22,118 nt of DNA from an uncultured Bacilli bacterium (GCA_947585065.1 CANPWX010000005.1:1-22118), one strand, 5' to 3'; counted from the first letter of the stretch, positions 8,726-16,534 are shown. Notes: generated from the sequence alone by a model not told the origin. Translations and numbers: made by a program.

Positions 8726-8754
8726 ATTATAACGAAGATTGAAACAAAATGCAA
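8726..8754 (-). promoter_or_regulatory. Promoter of the minus-strand surface-protein gene
   Basis: On the minus strand TTGCAT (8754-8749), a 17-base spacer and TATAAT (8731-8726) form a near-consensus promoter. It fixes the start codon at 8703. Confidence 0.8.
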
Positions 8755-8760
8755 TTAGGA

Positions 8761-8789
8761 AAAAGAAAAAACAGAGAATATTCTCTGTT
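8761..8789 (-). terminator. rpsD terminator
   Basis: The perfect palindrome at 8770-8789 (AACAGAGAATATTCTCTGTT) is followed on the minus strand by a T-rich run. It lies just after the rpsD stop codon. Confidence 0.85.
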
Positions 8790-8793
8790 CATA

Positions 8794-9396
8794 CTATCGA
8801 TTATAGAATTCAACGATAAGAGCCTCATTAATTTCAGAATTTAATTCAGAACGATCTGGACGTCTTACATATTTACCAATCATTTTCTTTTTATCAAATT
8901 CGACAAAAGGTTTTGTAGTTTGAGTAACCTCTAAACTTGCAAGAATAGCTGGATGATTAAGAGATTTTTCTTTTACAGAAATTTCATCTCCAACCTTACA
9001 AGTGTAAGAAGGAATATCTACTTTTTGTCCATTTACTAAAATATGTCCATGATTGACAAGTTGTCTTGCTGCTCGACGAGTAGTTGCAAGTCCCATACGA
9101 TAAACTAAATTATCTAAACGGCTTTCAAGTAAGAATAATAAATTTTCACCAGCAATTCCTTGCATATGAGAAGCTTTCTCAAATACTTTATGGAATTGTT
9201 TTTCATTAAGGCCATATAGAAAACGTACCTTTTGTTTTTCTTGTAATTGAACACCATATTCACTTAATTTTCTACGTCTATCGTTTCCATGAACACCAGG
9301 AGCAAAAGGACGACGAGCTAAATCACGTCCATTTTCTAATGTAGAAAAACCTAAATGACGAGATTTTTTATATTGAGGACCTGTGTATCTTGCCAT
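8794..9396 (-). CDS. rpsD: 30S ribosomal protein S4
   Basis: 200 residues, the usual length. The N-terminus MARYTGPQYKKSR, the RPFAPGVHG segment, and the S4 RNA-binding domain (LESRLDNLVYRMG, then ARQLVNHGHILVNG) identify the small-subunit assembly protein S4, which binds the 5' domain of 16S rRNA. It is a zinc-free (C-) type, lacking the N-terminal cysteine cluster. The gene is monocistronic, between its own promoter and terminator. GGAG precedes the ATG. In Bacillus, S4 represses its own mRNA through a leader structure, and the long leader here fits that. Confidence 0.97.
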   Translation of the reverse strand: MARYTGPQYKKSRHLGFSTLENGRDLARRPFAPGVHGNDRRRKLSEYGVQLQEKQKVRFLYGLNEKQFHKVFEKASHMQGIAGENLLFLLESRLDNLVYRMGLATTRRAARQLVNHGHILVNGQKVDIPSYTCKVGDEISVKEKSLNHPAILASLEVTQTTKPFVEFDKKKMIGKYVRRPDRSELNSEINEALIVEFYNR

Positions 9397-9543
9397 AAAT
9401 TTTCTCCTTTCTATTTTATTTGAAAAGTTTTTAAGACATTTTTTTATAGGGAGTAGTTACTAGCAGGTTCTAATTGGCAGATTATACTAATGACTTTAAA
9501 ACTACACATTACAAAAAAATTATCTTGCTGCCACTTCCAAGCA
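9397..9543 (-). promoter_or_regulatory. Long rpsD leader, probable S4 autoregulatory RNA
   Basis: About 147 bases separate the expected transcription start (near 9543) from rpsD. On the minus-strand RNA, GGCAG (9532-9528) can pair with CUGCC (9480-9476), and GUAGUU (9505-9500) with AACUAC (9458-9453). The two pairings interleave, which is the signature of a pseudoknot. A further hairpin pairs UAAUG (9511-9507) with CAUUA (9492-9488). S4 leaders of Firmicutes are known to fold into such structures; matching this one to that family is an inference. Confidence 0.55.
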
Positions 9544-9549
9544 CTTTAG

Positions 9550-9578
9550 ATTATACTAATAATACCCATATTTGTCAA
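9550..9578 (-). promoter_or_regulatory. Consensus promoter of rpsD
   Basis: The minus strand reads TTGACA (9578-9573), 17 bases, TATAAT (9555-9550), a perfect match to both hexamers. This suits strong transcription of a ribosomal-protein gene. Confidence 0.9.
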
Positions 9579-9605
9579 ATAAAACTTGCATAGAAACGGA
9601 ACTAC

Positions 9606-9634
9606 TTCAAAAATAAATAAACTTAGTATATAAT
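9606..9634 (+). promoter_or_regulatory. Promoter of the cca-dnaD-nth operon
   Basis: TTCAAA (9606-9611), 17 bases and TATAAT (9629-9634). It is divergent from the rpsD promoter. Confidence 0.65.
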
Positions 9635-9655
9635 GGAATAGAAAGGAATCGGTTA

Positions 9656-9697
9656 ATGAGAGAAAACCATTTCGAATTAATTGATGATACGTGGTAG
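9656..9697 (+). CDS. Possible 13-residue leader peptide upstream of cca
   Basis: An ATG at 9656, 8 bases after AAAGGAA (9642-9648), opens a 13-codon frame (MRENHFELIDDTW) that stops with TAG at 9695-9697. The cca start ATG at 9699 follows after a single base. The leader has a better ribosome binding site than cca itself, so cca may be translated by coupling to it. No protein evidence; the sequence itself suggests no function. Confidence 0.4.
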   Translation: MRENHFELIDDTW

Positions 9698-9698
9698 T

Positions 9699-10784
9699 AT
9701 GATCCCAAAAAGTATTCAAAAAATTTTAAACACATTAGAACAAAATGGTTTTGAAGCCTATTTAGTAGGTGGTTTTGTTCGAGATACATTACTAAATCGC
9801 AAGACAAATGATTTTGATATTGCAACAAATGCTAAACCAAAAGATTTATTAAAAATTTTTTCTGTTTTTAAAGAAAACATAGAATATGGCTCTTTTCATT
9901 TAAAAGTAGAAAATTATACAGTAGATATTACAACTTATCGAAAAGAATTAAAATATGAAAACAATCATTTAACAGAAATAGAATATACATCGAACTTATT
10001 AGAAGATATAAGCCGCAGGGATTTTACTATCAATGCTATGTACATGAACAAAAAAGGCATTTTAGTTGATCCTTATCATTATAAAGAAGATATAGAAAAC
10101 AAAATAATTAGAACAATAGGGAATGCTCGTGTACGCTTCCAAGAAGATCCTATTCGTATTCTCCGTGCGATAAGATTCGCGGCAATGTTTCATTTTAAAT
10201 TAGATAAAAAATTAATTTATGCAATGAAAAAAGAAAAAAAGAGACTATTGAATATCCCAGTAGAACCAATTCAAAAAGAATTAGATAGGATACTGCTTTC
10301 TAACGGTTTTCCAATTTTAAAAAAACTGCATTTACTTACTGTACTAGGTATTACGAGTAAAAAGATTGTATACGTAAATGATTTAGTAGGGCTTTGGGCT
10401 CAAATATCTTCTACAAAAGACTATCATAAAGAAAAAAATTTTCAGAAACGTAAAAAAAATATAGTGAACCTATTAAAATGTGGTACAATAAAGTTGTTCG
10501 ATTTATATGAATATGGATATTATGATTGCAAAGTAGTCGCGACAATTCTAAATTTTCCAATGCCTGAATTAGAAAAAATGAATGCCTCTCTTCCAATGCA
10601 TTCCCGTAAAAAAATGGCTATGAATGGCAAGGAAATAGAAGAATATTCGCTAGTTCATAAAGAAGAACTTGGTCTTTTAATTCGCAAGATAGAAGAACAA
10701 ATTTTATCTGGAAAATTAAAAAATGAAAAAGAATCCATTCAACAATTTTTAAAAAATGAGGTGATACCAAATGCCAAACATTGA
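9699..10784 (+). CDS. cca: CCA-adding tRNA nucleotidyltransferase
   Basis: 361 residues from the ATG at 9699; in-frame TTG 9681 and ATG 9684 lack a usable site. The enzyme adds or repairs the 3' CCA end of tRNAs. The class II nucleotidyltransferase head shows GGFVRD (24-29), the metal-binding DFD (38-40), RRDFT (106-110), and the base-selecting/neck motif RFQEDPIRILRAIRF (146-160). A helical tail with weaker conservation follows. It is somewhat shorter than the roughly 400-residue Bacillus enzyme. A poly(A) polymerase of the same superfamily is the alternative, but the motif set and Gram-positive context favour CCA addition. It is the first gene of an operon and overlaps dnaD by 14 bases. Confidence 0.92.
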   Translation: MIPKSIQKILNTLEQNGFEAYLVGGFVRDTLLNRKTNDFDIATNAKPKDLLKIFSVFKENIEYGSFHLKVENYTVDITTYRKELKYENNHLTEIEYTSNLLEDISRRDFTINAMYMNKKGILVDPYHYKEDIENKIIRTIGNARVRFQEDPIRILRAIRFAAMFHFKLDKKLIYAMKKEKKRLLNIPVEPIQKELDRILLSNGFPILKKLHLLTVLGITSKKIVYVNDLVGLWAQISSTKDYHKEKNFQKRKKNIVNLLKCGTIKLFDLYEYGYYDCKVVATILNFPMPELEKMNASLPMHSRKKMAMNGKEIEEYSLVHKEELGLLIRKIEEQILSGKLKNEKESIQQFLKNEVIPNAKH

Positions 10785-11412
10785 ATTTCTAACAGAAAAA
10801 CGTTTTACACTTTCTACGCATTTAATCGAAATAGCTGTAAAAAATAAACTTTCATTAATAGAATTTTTACTTCTCGTATATTTTGAAGATGCAGTAGATA
10901 AAACATTTGATGTCGATCGTATTTGTAAAATATTATCATTAAATAGCAAAGAAGTACTAGAAGCATTTAATCACTTATTAACATTGAATTTTTTAGAAAT
11001 AGAATCAAGTAAGGATGATTCCAATAAACGATGTGAGAGAATAAGCCTCGTACCAATGTATCAAGCAATTTTTGAAAAAAAGATGGATAATAGAAGAGAA
11101 CAAGAAAAAGAAAATATTTTTGATGTATTTCAAAAAGAACTGGGTCGTAAAATAAGTCCTATGGAATATGAAATAATTAATGCTTGGCTAGAAAAAGGAT
11201 TTTCGGAAGAATTAGTACTAGGAGCATTAAAAGAAGCGGTATATAATGGAGTAAGTAGTTTAAGGTATATTGATAAAATTCTATATGAATGGAAGAAAAA
11301 AGGATATAAAGAAATGAAAGATGTAGAAGTAGGTTTAAAAAGTTTTAGAAAGGAAAAAGAGACAAAAGTAGATCTCTTTGATTATAATTGGCTAGATGAC
11401 GAAAGTGAATGA
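10771..11412 (+). CDS. dnaD: DnaD-like replication initiation/restart protein
   Basis: 213 residues. DnaD helps load the replicative helicase with DnaB/DnaI at oriC and at stalled forks in low-GC Gram-positives. The N-terminal half (about 10-100) fits the winged-helix DDBH1 domain. The C-terminal DDBH2 domain (about 115-180) carries the signature YIDKILYEW (166-174), a match to the YxxxIxxxW motif that binds DNA. The start has GAGGTGAT (10758-10765) inside the end of cca and overlaps cca by 14 bases, so the two are probably coupled. Bacillus has dnaD next to nth in the same order. Confidence 0.9.
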   Translation: MPNIEFLTEKRFTLSTHLIEIAVKNKLSLIEFLLLVYFEDAVDKTFDVDRICKILSLNSKEVLEAFNHLLTLNFLEIESSKDDSNKRCERISLVPMYQAIFEKKMDNRREQEKENIFDVFQKELGRKISPMEYEIINAWLEKGFSEELVLGALKEAVYNGVSSLRYIDKILYEWKKKGYKEMKDVEVGLKSFRKEKETKVDLFDYNWLDDESE

Positions 11413-12031
11413 ATTGATTGTAAATGAATTAGAAAAAATGTATCCTCAAGCTCATTGTGAACTAGAATATAAAAAAGATTATGAACTACTAATTGCCACA
11501 GTACTATCCGCACAGTGTACGGATAAAAGAGTGAACGAAGTAACAAAAGAGCTATGGAAAAAATATGATATATTTTCTCTTGCAAAAGCCAAAAATTCAG
11601 AGATTGAAAAAATAATTCATTCTGTGGGATCCTATACCAAAAAAGCAAATTATTTAATTGAAATTGCCAAAAGTTTAGTAGAAAATGATCAAGGTACGGT
11701 TCCCAATAATCGTGAATATTTAGAAAGCTTGCCAGGAGTGGGGAGAAAAACTTGTAATGTAGTATTATCAAATATTTATAATATACCAGCAATCGCAGTT
11801 GATACTCATGTCGAAAGAGTATCGAAAAGACTTCGGCTTGCCTATGAAAAAGATAATGTAAGACAAGTAGAAGAAAAATTAATGAAGAAATTTCCAAAAG
11901 AAAAATGGAGTAAATTACATCATCAGTTCGTACTATTTGGACGTTATAAATGTAAAGCTATAAAACCAGAATGTGAAAATTGTCCGTTTCTAAAAATTTG
12001 CAAATATGCTCAAAAAGAAAAAAGATACTGA
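11396..12031 (+). CDS. nth: Endonuclease III, DNA glycosylase/AP lyase
   Basis: 211 residues, the usual length. It removes oxidised pyrimidines from DNA in base excision repair. The helix-hairpin-helix LPGVGRKT (112-119) contains catalytic lysine K118, and the conserved aspartate is D136 in AVDTHVERV. The C-terminal [4Fe-4S] cluster is complete: C186-x6-C193-x2-C196-x5-C202. The start overlaps dnaD by 17 bases and has no clear ribosome binding site, so translation probably depends on coupling. It is the last gene of the operon before a terminator. Confidence 0.96.
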   Translation: MTKVNELIVNELEKMYPQAHCELEYKKDYELLIATVLSAQCTDKRVNEVTKELWKKYDIFSLAKAKNSEIEKIIHSVGSYTKKANYLIEIAKSLVENDQGTVPNNREYLESLPGVGRKTCNVVLSNIYNIPAIAVDTHVERVSKRLRLAYEKDNVRQVEEKLMKKFPKEKWSKLHHQFVLFGRYKCKAIKPECENCPFLKICKYAQKEKRY

Positions 12032-12046
12032 AAAAGGTATCTTTTT
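12019..12046. terminator. Bidirectional terminator between nth and ponA
   Basis: AAAAAGATAC (12019-12028) pairs with GTATCTTTTT (12037-12046). T-rich runs on both strands let it serve both convergent operons. It overlaps both stop codons. Confidence 0.85.
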
Positions 12047-14879
12047 AATTTTCAGGACAACTATTTTGAATAGTTACTTTACCGTTTACTTTAACAGTTT
12101 GTCCATCATAAGTAACACTATATGTAACAGCAAATTCTCCTTCTTTAGAAGTATCCACACTAGCAATAACAGTTGCAAACTCAGTAACATCTTTACCATC
12201 ATAGAATACCGTAATAGCATCTTTTGGATTAAAAGTAGAATTCAAAGGAACACAGATGCTTTCAACTGCAGCTTCTAATTCCGGATTTTCTTTTGTTAAA
12301 ACAGTTGCATTCACTTCGATTCCATCTGATTCATTATTTTTAAAAATACTATAAGAACTTTTAATAACAAAATTGTAAGTCCCATCAGAAGTAGCCGTAT
12401 AATTATAAGTATTGTTTTGAGTCCAACCAAGATTTTTTAAATTACCATTTTCATCCTTTAAATAAACCTGATAACCAAAAGTACCAATATAAGTTGTATT
12501 ATCTTTGGCATACAAATCCATATAGGCATTTTCAAATTGAGCATAACTCCAACTATAACGAGATTTATAATCTTTATAGAATTCTTCTAATTCACTTCGA
12601 ACAGTTCCTGTATCTAAAGCAGCTGGAGTATCAACAGCATCCCAAGTAATTGTAATATTTTTTTCTTTGACTGTAGCACTAGCATTCTCAGGTGTTGTTA
12701 ATTTTGTAAATCTTGTAGAAGTCTCCGTAGGTTCTGTCCCAGCTTTAAAGTATGCTTGATATTTAAAGTTATCTGGTGTATATTCACTAGCGCGTTTTGT
12801 TGGCAACGAATTTTTTTCAATCGTAACACTTACAACACTGCTAGGTTTTGTAAATCCATGTTTAGAAGTAAGAATATTATTAGCTAAATAAGAAGCAATT
12901 TTTCCTCTTGGACCCGATCCAGTTCCAGAAGTTAAATAATGATCTTTATCTAATTTATCATAACCAAGTCGCATCGAAATAGAATAATCAGCATTATAAG
13001 AATTTACCCATAAGTAAGGAGTTGCATATTGACTAACACCTAATTCTCTAGCAGCCGCGGCAGAAATATTAGTCGTCCCAGATTTAGAAGCAATAGAAGG
13101 ACGAAGACTTGAATTAATAGAACCAGCAACACCTTCCCTTGTAGCTTGAATAAGAATATCAGTAATCATATAAGCCGTTGCTTCACTCATAGCTTTTGTT
13201 TTTTCGTATTTATATTCTACCGTTTCTTCTGTTTCAATATTTTTTACAGAATAATAACAATAAGGTTTAATGTAGTAACCACCTCTTGCAAAAGTGGCAT
13301 AGGCAGCAGCACTTTGAATAGGAGTAAGTCCATGAGTAAGACCACCGACAGCAAATGCTTCAAAAATCTTATCTTCATAGACACCATCTTCTAATTCTTT
13401 TCCATAAGCAGAAGCATCAATTCCTAAATTATTCAAAAATTCTTTTATTTTATTTGGATCGACTTGATGGAAAGCTTGCAACGCTGGAATATTTCGTGAC
13501 TGAGACAAAGCATCTTTCATTACCATAAAGTTTTTAAATGCTCCATCAAAATTATAAATATAAGTCCCATCATTATAACCATATTTTACATCTAAAAAAG
13601 TCATTCCAGTAGAAGCATTGTTGTATTCAATTAAAGGACCATAATCAATAAGAGGTTTGATAGTAGAACCTGGTTGCTGAGCTTCTGTTGCCCGGTTCGT
13701 CCCGCCACCAGCAGCATAATTTCTTCCAGGACCAATTCCTTTAATTGAACCATCAGAAACACTAATTACAGCAGACCCAACTTGAAGTAAATCATCGCGA
13801 AATTCATAAGCAGCTCCATTTTGCATAGCATTAATAACATCTTGAATTTGTTTATTAAAAGTGGTTTGAATAATAAATCCACCATTATAGATATTAATAC
13901 CCAAATCTTCTTCAGCTTGTTTAACAACATATTCAATTAACACTTGATAAGGATTAGAAGAAATAACAGTATCTTGAGGCTTTACAAGAGTAGATACATG
14001 AATATTTTGAGCATCTAACATTTCTTGTTCTGTAATGTATCCATGGCGATACATTAAACTTAAAACAGTATCTTTTCTTTCTTCACAATTTTCAGGGTTA
14101 AGATAAGGATTATAATAGTTAGGAGCATTATACATTCCAACCATCATAGCAGCTTCAGGAAGTGATAAATCAGAAACAGTTTTTCCAAAGAAATATTGAC
14201 TTCCTTGTTCAATCCCGCCAATATATTCAGAGTTGGTACCACCATTAGCAAACCAACCAGAATTAAAATACATTTCAATAATTTGCTCTTTTGTATATCT
14301 TTTTTCAATTTGGAAAACAGCCATATAAATATCTGTAAATTTACGAATAATACCTTTAATTCCCTCATCATCCAAACTGGTTAAATTATTTTTAACAATT
14401 TGCATAGTCAGAGTAGAAGCACCACCAGCACCCGATTTTCCTAATACTTGATCAATTGTAGCTTTTAAAAATCTCGCTGCATCAAATCCACTATGTTGGA
14501 AAAATCTGGAATCTTCTGTCGCGACAAGTGCATCGATAAGAACTTGTGGAAAATCTTCAAAATTTTTAAGAACAATATTTTCTTTTCCATATTTTGCCAT
14601 TTCCGAGCCATCATCCCATAAAATTTTGCTGACTTCACTAACATAGAGTTTATCTTCATTAAATTCTGGAGAAGTAAACACAATATAAAGACTAAAAGCG
14701 ATGGAAACACTCGCTGCTCCAATACCCATAATAATAAATAGCATTAAAAGAACTCGCCCAAAATGATGTTCTTTTTTTACTTTCTTTTTTTTCTCTTTTT
14801 TCTTTGCTTTTTGAGTTTCTTCTTTAATACTTTCTTTAATTTTTTTTACACTTTTTAATTTTAATTTTTTCTTTGTCAT
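12045..14879 (-). CDS. ponA: Class A penicillin-binding protein (glycosyltransferase/transpeptidase) with extracellular Ig-like tail
   Basis: 944 residues, bifunctional peptidoglycan synthase at the membrane. A very lysine-rich cytoplasmic head (1-39) precedes one membrane segment (about 41-68). The GT51 domain has catalytic E122 in ATEDSRFFQHSG, then GGASTLTMQ and related motifs up to about 300. The transpeptidase domain shows STIK (405-408, nucleophile S405), SRN (461-463) and KSGT (599-602). After about 730, FN3-like sequence (ITITWDAV) and a terminal bacterial Ig-like domain (about 860-940) extend outside the cell. It follows recU with a 4-base overlap, as in the Bacillus recU-ponA pair, and converges on nth. 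Resistance cannot be judged from this. Confidence 0.95.
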   Translation of the reverse strand: MTKKKLKLKSVKKIKESIKEETQKAKKKEKKKKVKKEHHFGRVLLMLFIIMGIGAASVSIAFSLYIVFTSPEFNEDKLYVSEVSKILWDDGSEMAKYGKENIVLKNFEDFPQVLIDALVATEDSRFFQHSGFDAARFLKATIDQVLGKSGAGGASTLTMQIVKNNLTSLDDEGIKGIIRKFTDIYMAVFQIEKRYTKEQIIEMYFNSGWFANGGTNSEYIGGIEQGSQYFFGKTVSDLSLPEAAMMVGMYNAPNYYNPYLNPENCEERKDTVLSLMYRHGYITEQEMLDAQNIHVSTLVKPQDTVISSNPYQVLIEYVVKQAEEDLGINIYNGGFIIQTTFNKQIQDVINAMQNGAAYEFRDDLLQVGSAVISVSDGSIKGIGPGRNYAAGGGTNRATEAQQPGSTIKPLIDYGPLIEYNNASTGMTFLDVKYGYNDGTYIYNFDGAFKNFMVMKDALSQSRNIPALQAFHQVDPNKIKEFLNNLGIDASAYGKELEDGVYEDKIFEAFAVGGLTHGLTPIQSAAAYATFARGGYYIKPYCYYSVKNIETEETVEYKYEKTKAMSEATAYMITDILIQATREGVAGSINSSLRPSIASKSGTTNISAAAARELGVSQYATPYLWVNSYNADYSISMRLGYDKLDKDHYLTSGTGSGPRGKIASYLANNILTSKHGFTKPSSVVSVTIEKNSLPTKRASEYTPDNFKYQAYFKAGTEPTETSTRFTKLTTPENASATVKEKNITITWDAVDTPAALDTGTVRSELEEFYKDYKSRYSWSYAQFENAYMDLYAKDNTTYIGTFGYQVYLKDENGNLKNLGWTQNNTYNYTATSDGTYNFVIKSSYSIFKNNESDGIEVNATVLTKENPELEAAVESICVPLNSTFNPKDAITVFYDGKDVTEFATVIASVDTSKEGEFAVTYSVTYDGQTVKVNGKVTIQNSCPEN

Positions 14880-15442
14880 AATGTTTCTCCTTTAAAATAT
14901 ATCATATCTACAATTTTTAAATAATCAAGAGCTGGACTAATTTTTTCATCTACAACCCATCCATTCTCTTCTAAATAAGAAAAAGGAATACTTTTTCTTT
15001 CATTATTTTGAATAAAATCAACCAAGCGGGATCCTGGAAGTAAAAATACTTTTTGGTTCATTTTTATAAGAATAAAACAAATACCACCATGTTGTATCAC
15101 TTTTGGAATATATGCAAGTTGATGTTCATGAAAGTTTGCTAATGGAAAAGAAGTAGTACTTTTTGTTTCCTTGGCTTCAAATTCAATATATTTTCCTTTA
15201 TAAACACCGTTATAATCTAATGTGGACGGAGCTTTAAAATACCCATTTTTGATAATTCGACCATGCTCCGTATAAACTGCCTCACTAATACCAATAGGTG
15301 TTGGCTTTTTATAAATAAGAGCAATATCTTTCTCTACATAATATTCATTCGTTTCATTAATAAGACCTTCTAAATCCATACCACGATTACTATAATTAAT
15401 AGTTTTTACCGTAGTCTTTTGAATTTTATTTGGATAATTCAT
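14876..15442 (-). CDS. recU: Holliday junction resolvase RecU
   Basis: 188 residues. RecU cuts four-way junctions during recombination and chromosome segregation in low-GC Gram-positives. The PD-(D/E)XK-type active site is recognisable: E54 (ISEAVY), D76 (STLDYNG), and E89/K91 (EFEAKET). Their spacings equal those I recall for the Bacillus enzyme. NYSNRGMDLEGLI near the N-terminus is typical of the family. The start has GGTGTGAG just upstream. The end overlaps the ponA start by 4 bases. Confidence 0.95.
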   Translation of the reverse strand: MNYPNKIQKTTVKTINYSNRGMDLEGLINETNEYYVEKDIALIYKKPTPIGISEAVYTEHGRIIKNGYFKAPSTLDYNGVYKGKYIEFEAKETKSTTSFPLANFHEHQLAYIPKVIQHGGICFILIKMNQKVFLLPGSRLVDFIQNNERKSIPFSYLEENGWVVDEKISPALDYLKIVDMIYFKGETL

Positions 15443-15459
15443 ATCTCACACCCAAATAT

Positions 15460-15487
15460 ATTATACTATACTATAGTTATTTTTGAA
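15460..15487 (-). promoter_or_regulatory. Promoter of recU-ponA
   Basis: The minus strand has TATAAT at 15465-15460. A -35 candidate is TTCAAA (15487-15482) with a 16-base spacer. Confidence 0.6.
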
Positions 15488-15510
15488 AGGCTTTTTCCCA
15501 TGAAAAAAAG

Positions 15511-15528
15511 ATTTTGTCATATTTTGTC
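15511..15528. repeat. Short direct repeat upstream of recU
   Basis: ATTTTGTC occurs twice, 10 bases apart start to start (15511-15518 and 15521-15528), one helical turn. It lies between the recU promoter and the divergent small gene, so it could bind a regulator. Chance is also possible in AT-rich DNA. Confidence 0.35.
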
Positions 15529-15558
15529 GAAATAGTTTTTTTTAAAAAAGAGTTTTAC

Positions 15559-15564
15559 TATAAT
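15559..15564 (+). promoter_or_regulatory. Probable -10 element for the 34-residue gene
   Basis: TATAAT stands 16 bases before the start codon at 15581. The matching -35 region is T-rich and weak. Confidence 0.4.
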
Positions 15565-15580
15565 AAATACGGTGAGCAAA

Positions 15581-15685
15581 ATGATATCATGTGAACATAT
15601 TTTAAATAAAATGATGGAAGAATTAGACTATGTGGATTTAGAAATTGTAGAATTAGCATTAAAAAATAAAATTACAAGCTTTTAA
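15581..15685 (+). CDS. Small protein of 34 residues, unknown function
   Basis: The ATG at 15581 follows GGTGAG (15571-15576) by 4 bases, and a TATAAT lies upstream. The frame reads MISCEHILNKMMEELDYVDL and goes on to a TAA at 15683-15685. It is acidic and probably helical, without a membrane segment. A hairpin follows at its end. The ribosome-binding arrangement GGTGAG-N4-ATG is identical to that of the next gene. I recognise no family. The complete promoter-RBS-ORF-hairpin unit is the main reason to call it. Confidence 0.5.
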   Translation: MISCEHILNKMMEELDYVDLEIVELALKNKITSF

Positions 15686-15708
15686 GTCACAAAGACGAGC
15701 TTGATTTT
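15675..15708 (+). terminator. Possible terminator after the 34-residue gene
   Basis: CAAGCT (15675-15680) pairs with AGCTTG (15698-15703), with an inner GTC/GAC pairing, followed by ATTTT. The T run is short. Confidence 0.45.
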
Positions 15709-15732
15709 ACATAGAATTTGTAATAATATAAT
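15706..15732 (+). promoter_or_regulatory. Promoter of the 127-residue hypothetical gene
   Basis: TATAAT at 15727-15732, with TTTACA (15706-15711) at a short 15-base spacing. The -10 is convincing; the -35 pairing is less so. Confidence 0.5.
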
Positions 15733-15750
15733 GAATGGCTGGTGAGAAAA

Positions 15751-16134
15751 ATGAAACAATCAGAATTCATATGGAAGATTCATTATGCATTTTCTTTAAT
15801 TAAAAGAGAAGAAATCTATGAAGCATCTATAAATGTGATTGAAAAAGATACTCCAAGTATAGATGGAGCTTATAGAAGTATTTTACATACATTTAGAAGT
15901 GCTGTCGTCTACCATAATGGGATGTATTTTGATTTGGATACTTTGCAGATAATAGAGCCAAATGGATTACAAAATGGCAAAAATTGTGAAGTAGTAGAAT
16001 CCACATTAAGACCATTTGAACAATTAACAAATAAGAGGGCTCTGAATAGAAAAGAAGCATTAGAAATTGTAAATAATAATGTATTAATTAGTTATCAAAT
16101 GGCAGGTATGAGATTGGAAAGAAAAGCAAGATAA
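15751..16134 (+). CDS. Conserved-looking protein of unknown function
   Basis: 127 residues from the ATG at 15751, selected because GGTGAG (15741-15746) lies 4 bases upstream; an in-frame GTG at 15742 falls inside that site. It has no membrane segment or signal peptide, so it is probably cytoplasmic. The first 40 residues are helical with a basic/aromatic face (FIWKIHYAFSLIKREE), and the middle has an aromatic strand pair (AVVYHNGMYFDLDTL). I recognise no family. It sits between the 34-residue gene and gpsB, with its own promoter. Confidence 0.7.
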   Translation: MKQSEFIWKIHYAFSLIKREEIYEASINVIEKDTPSIDGAYRSILHTFRSAVVYHNGMYFDLDTLQIIEPNGLQNGKNCEVVESTLRPFEQLTNKRALNRKEALEIVNNNVLISYQMAGMRLERKAR

Positions 16135-16151
16135 AATCAAAGAGTTGTGAG

Positions 16152-16180
16152 TTGACAAAAGAAAAAAGTATTGATATCAT
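16152..16180 (+). promoter_or_regulatory. Promoter of gpsB (and probably rnpB)
   Basis: TTGACA (16152-16157), 17 bases, TATCAT (16175-16180), preceded by TGA as an extended -10. A GAGG ribosome binding site follows before the ATG at 16202. Confidence 0.85.
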
Positions 16181-16201
16181 ATTTTATGAGGATGTGGTAA
16201 T

Positions 16202-16534
16202 ATGTTAAATGATAGAATTACATTAAGTCCAGAAGCAATCTATGAAAAAGAATTTAAAATAGATGCTCGTGGATTTCGGCCTCAAGAAGTAGATGATTTT
16301 TTAGACATAATTATAAAGGATTATACAGAATTTATCAAAATCATCAAGGGATATGAAAAAGAATTAGGGGCAAAAGCAGAAGAAATTTCCAAATTAAAAC
16401 AACAAGTTCGCGAATTAACAACTCGTTTAGAAAGTAGAAATAGTGAAAGCGAAAATTTAGGAGCTAGCAATATTGATTTATTAAGAAGAATAAGTCAATT
16501 AGAAAAATTTGTTTATGGAACGATGCAAAAATAA
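16202..16534 (+). CDS. gpsB: Cell-cycle protein GpsB (DivIVA family)
   Basis: 110 residues, the usual size. GpsB sits at the septum and membrane and coordinates class A PBPs with division. The N-terminal DivIVA-like domain shows LSPEAIYEKEF and GFRPQEVDDFLD (about 6-34). A coiled coil (about 35-80) and a C-terminal helix ending in LEKFVYGTMQK follow. Immediate linkage to rnpB is the Bacillus arrangement. A class A PBP, its usual partner, is encoded nearby at 12045-14879. Its last codons overlap the 5' strand of the RNase P RNA. Confidence 0.93.
   Translation: MLNDRITLSPEAIYEKEFKIDARGFRPQEVDDFLDIIIKDYTEFIKIIKGYEKELGAKAEEISKLKQQVRELTTRLESRNSESENLGASNIDLLRRISQLEKFVYGTMQK

Noticed and set aside
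8704..8754. Longer start for the minus-strand surface protein at 8754
   Set aside because: The promoter -10 falls inside that extension, so it would not be transcribed; the ATG at 8703 has its own ribosome binding site.
9481..9509. A second rpsD promoter at the inner ATTAGTATAAT copy
   Set aside because: The expected -35 position reads ATGTGT on the minus strand, a poor match, and the consensus promoter upstream suffices.
11382..11897. 171-codon minus-strand frame
   Set aside because: It overlaps nth, which has a complete iron-sulfur cluster and catalytic residues; no start signals of its own.
12006..14722. Several open frames of 60-90 codons inside the penicillin-binding protein gene
   Set aside because: They run antisense or out of frame to a gene with complete catalytic motifs, and their translations resemble no protein.
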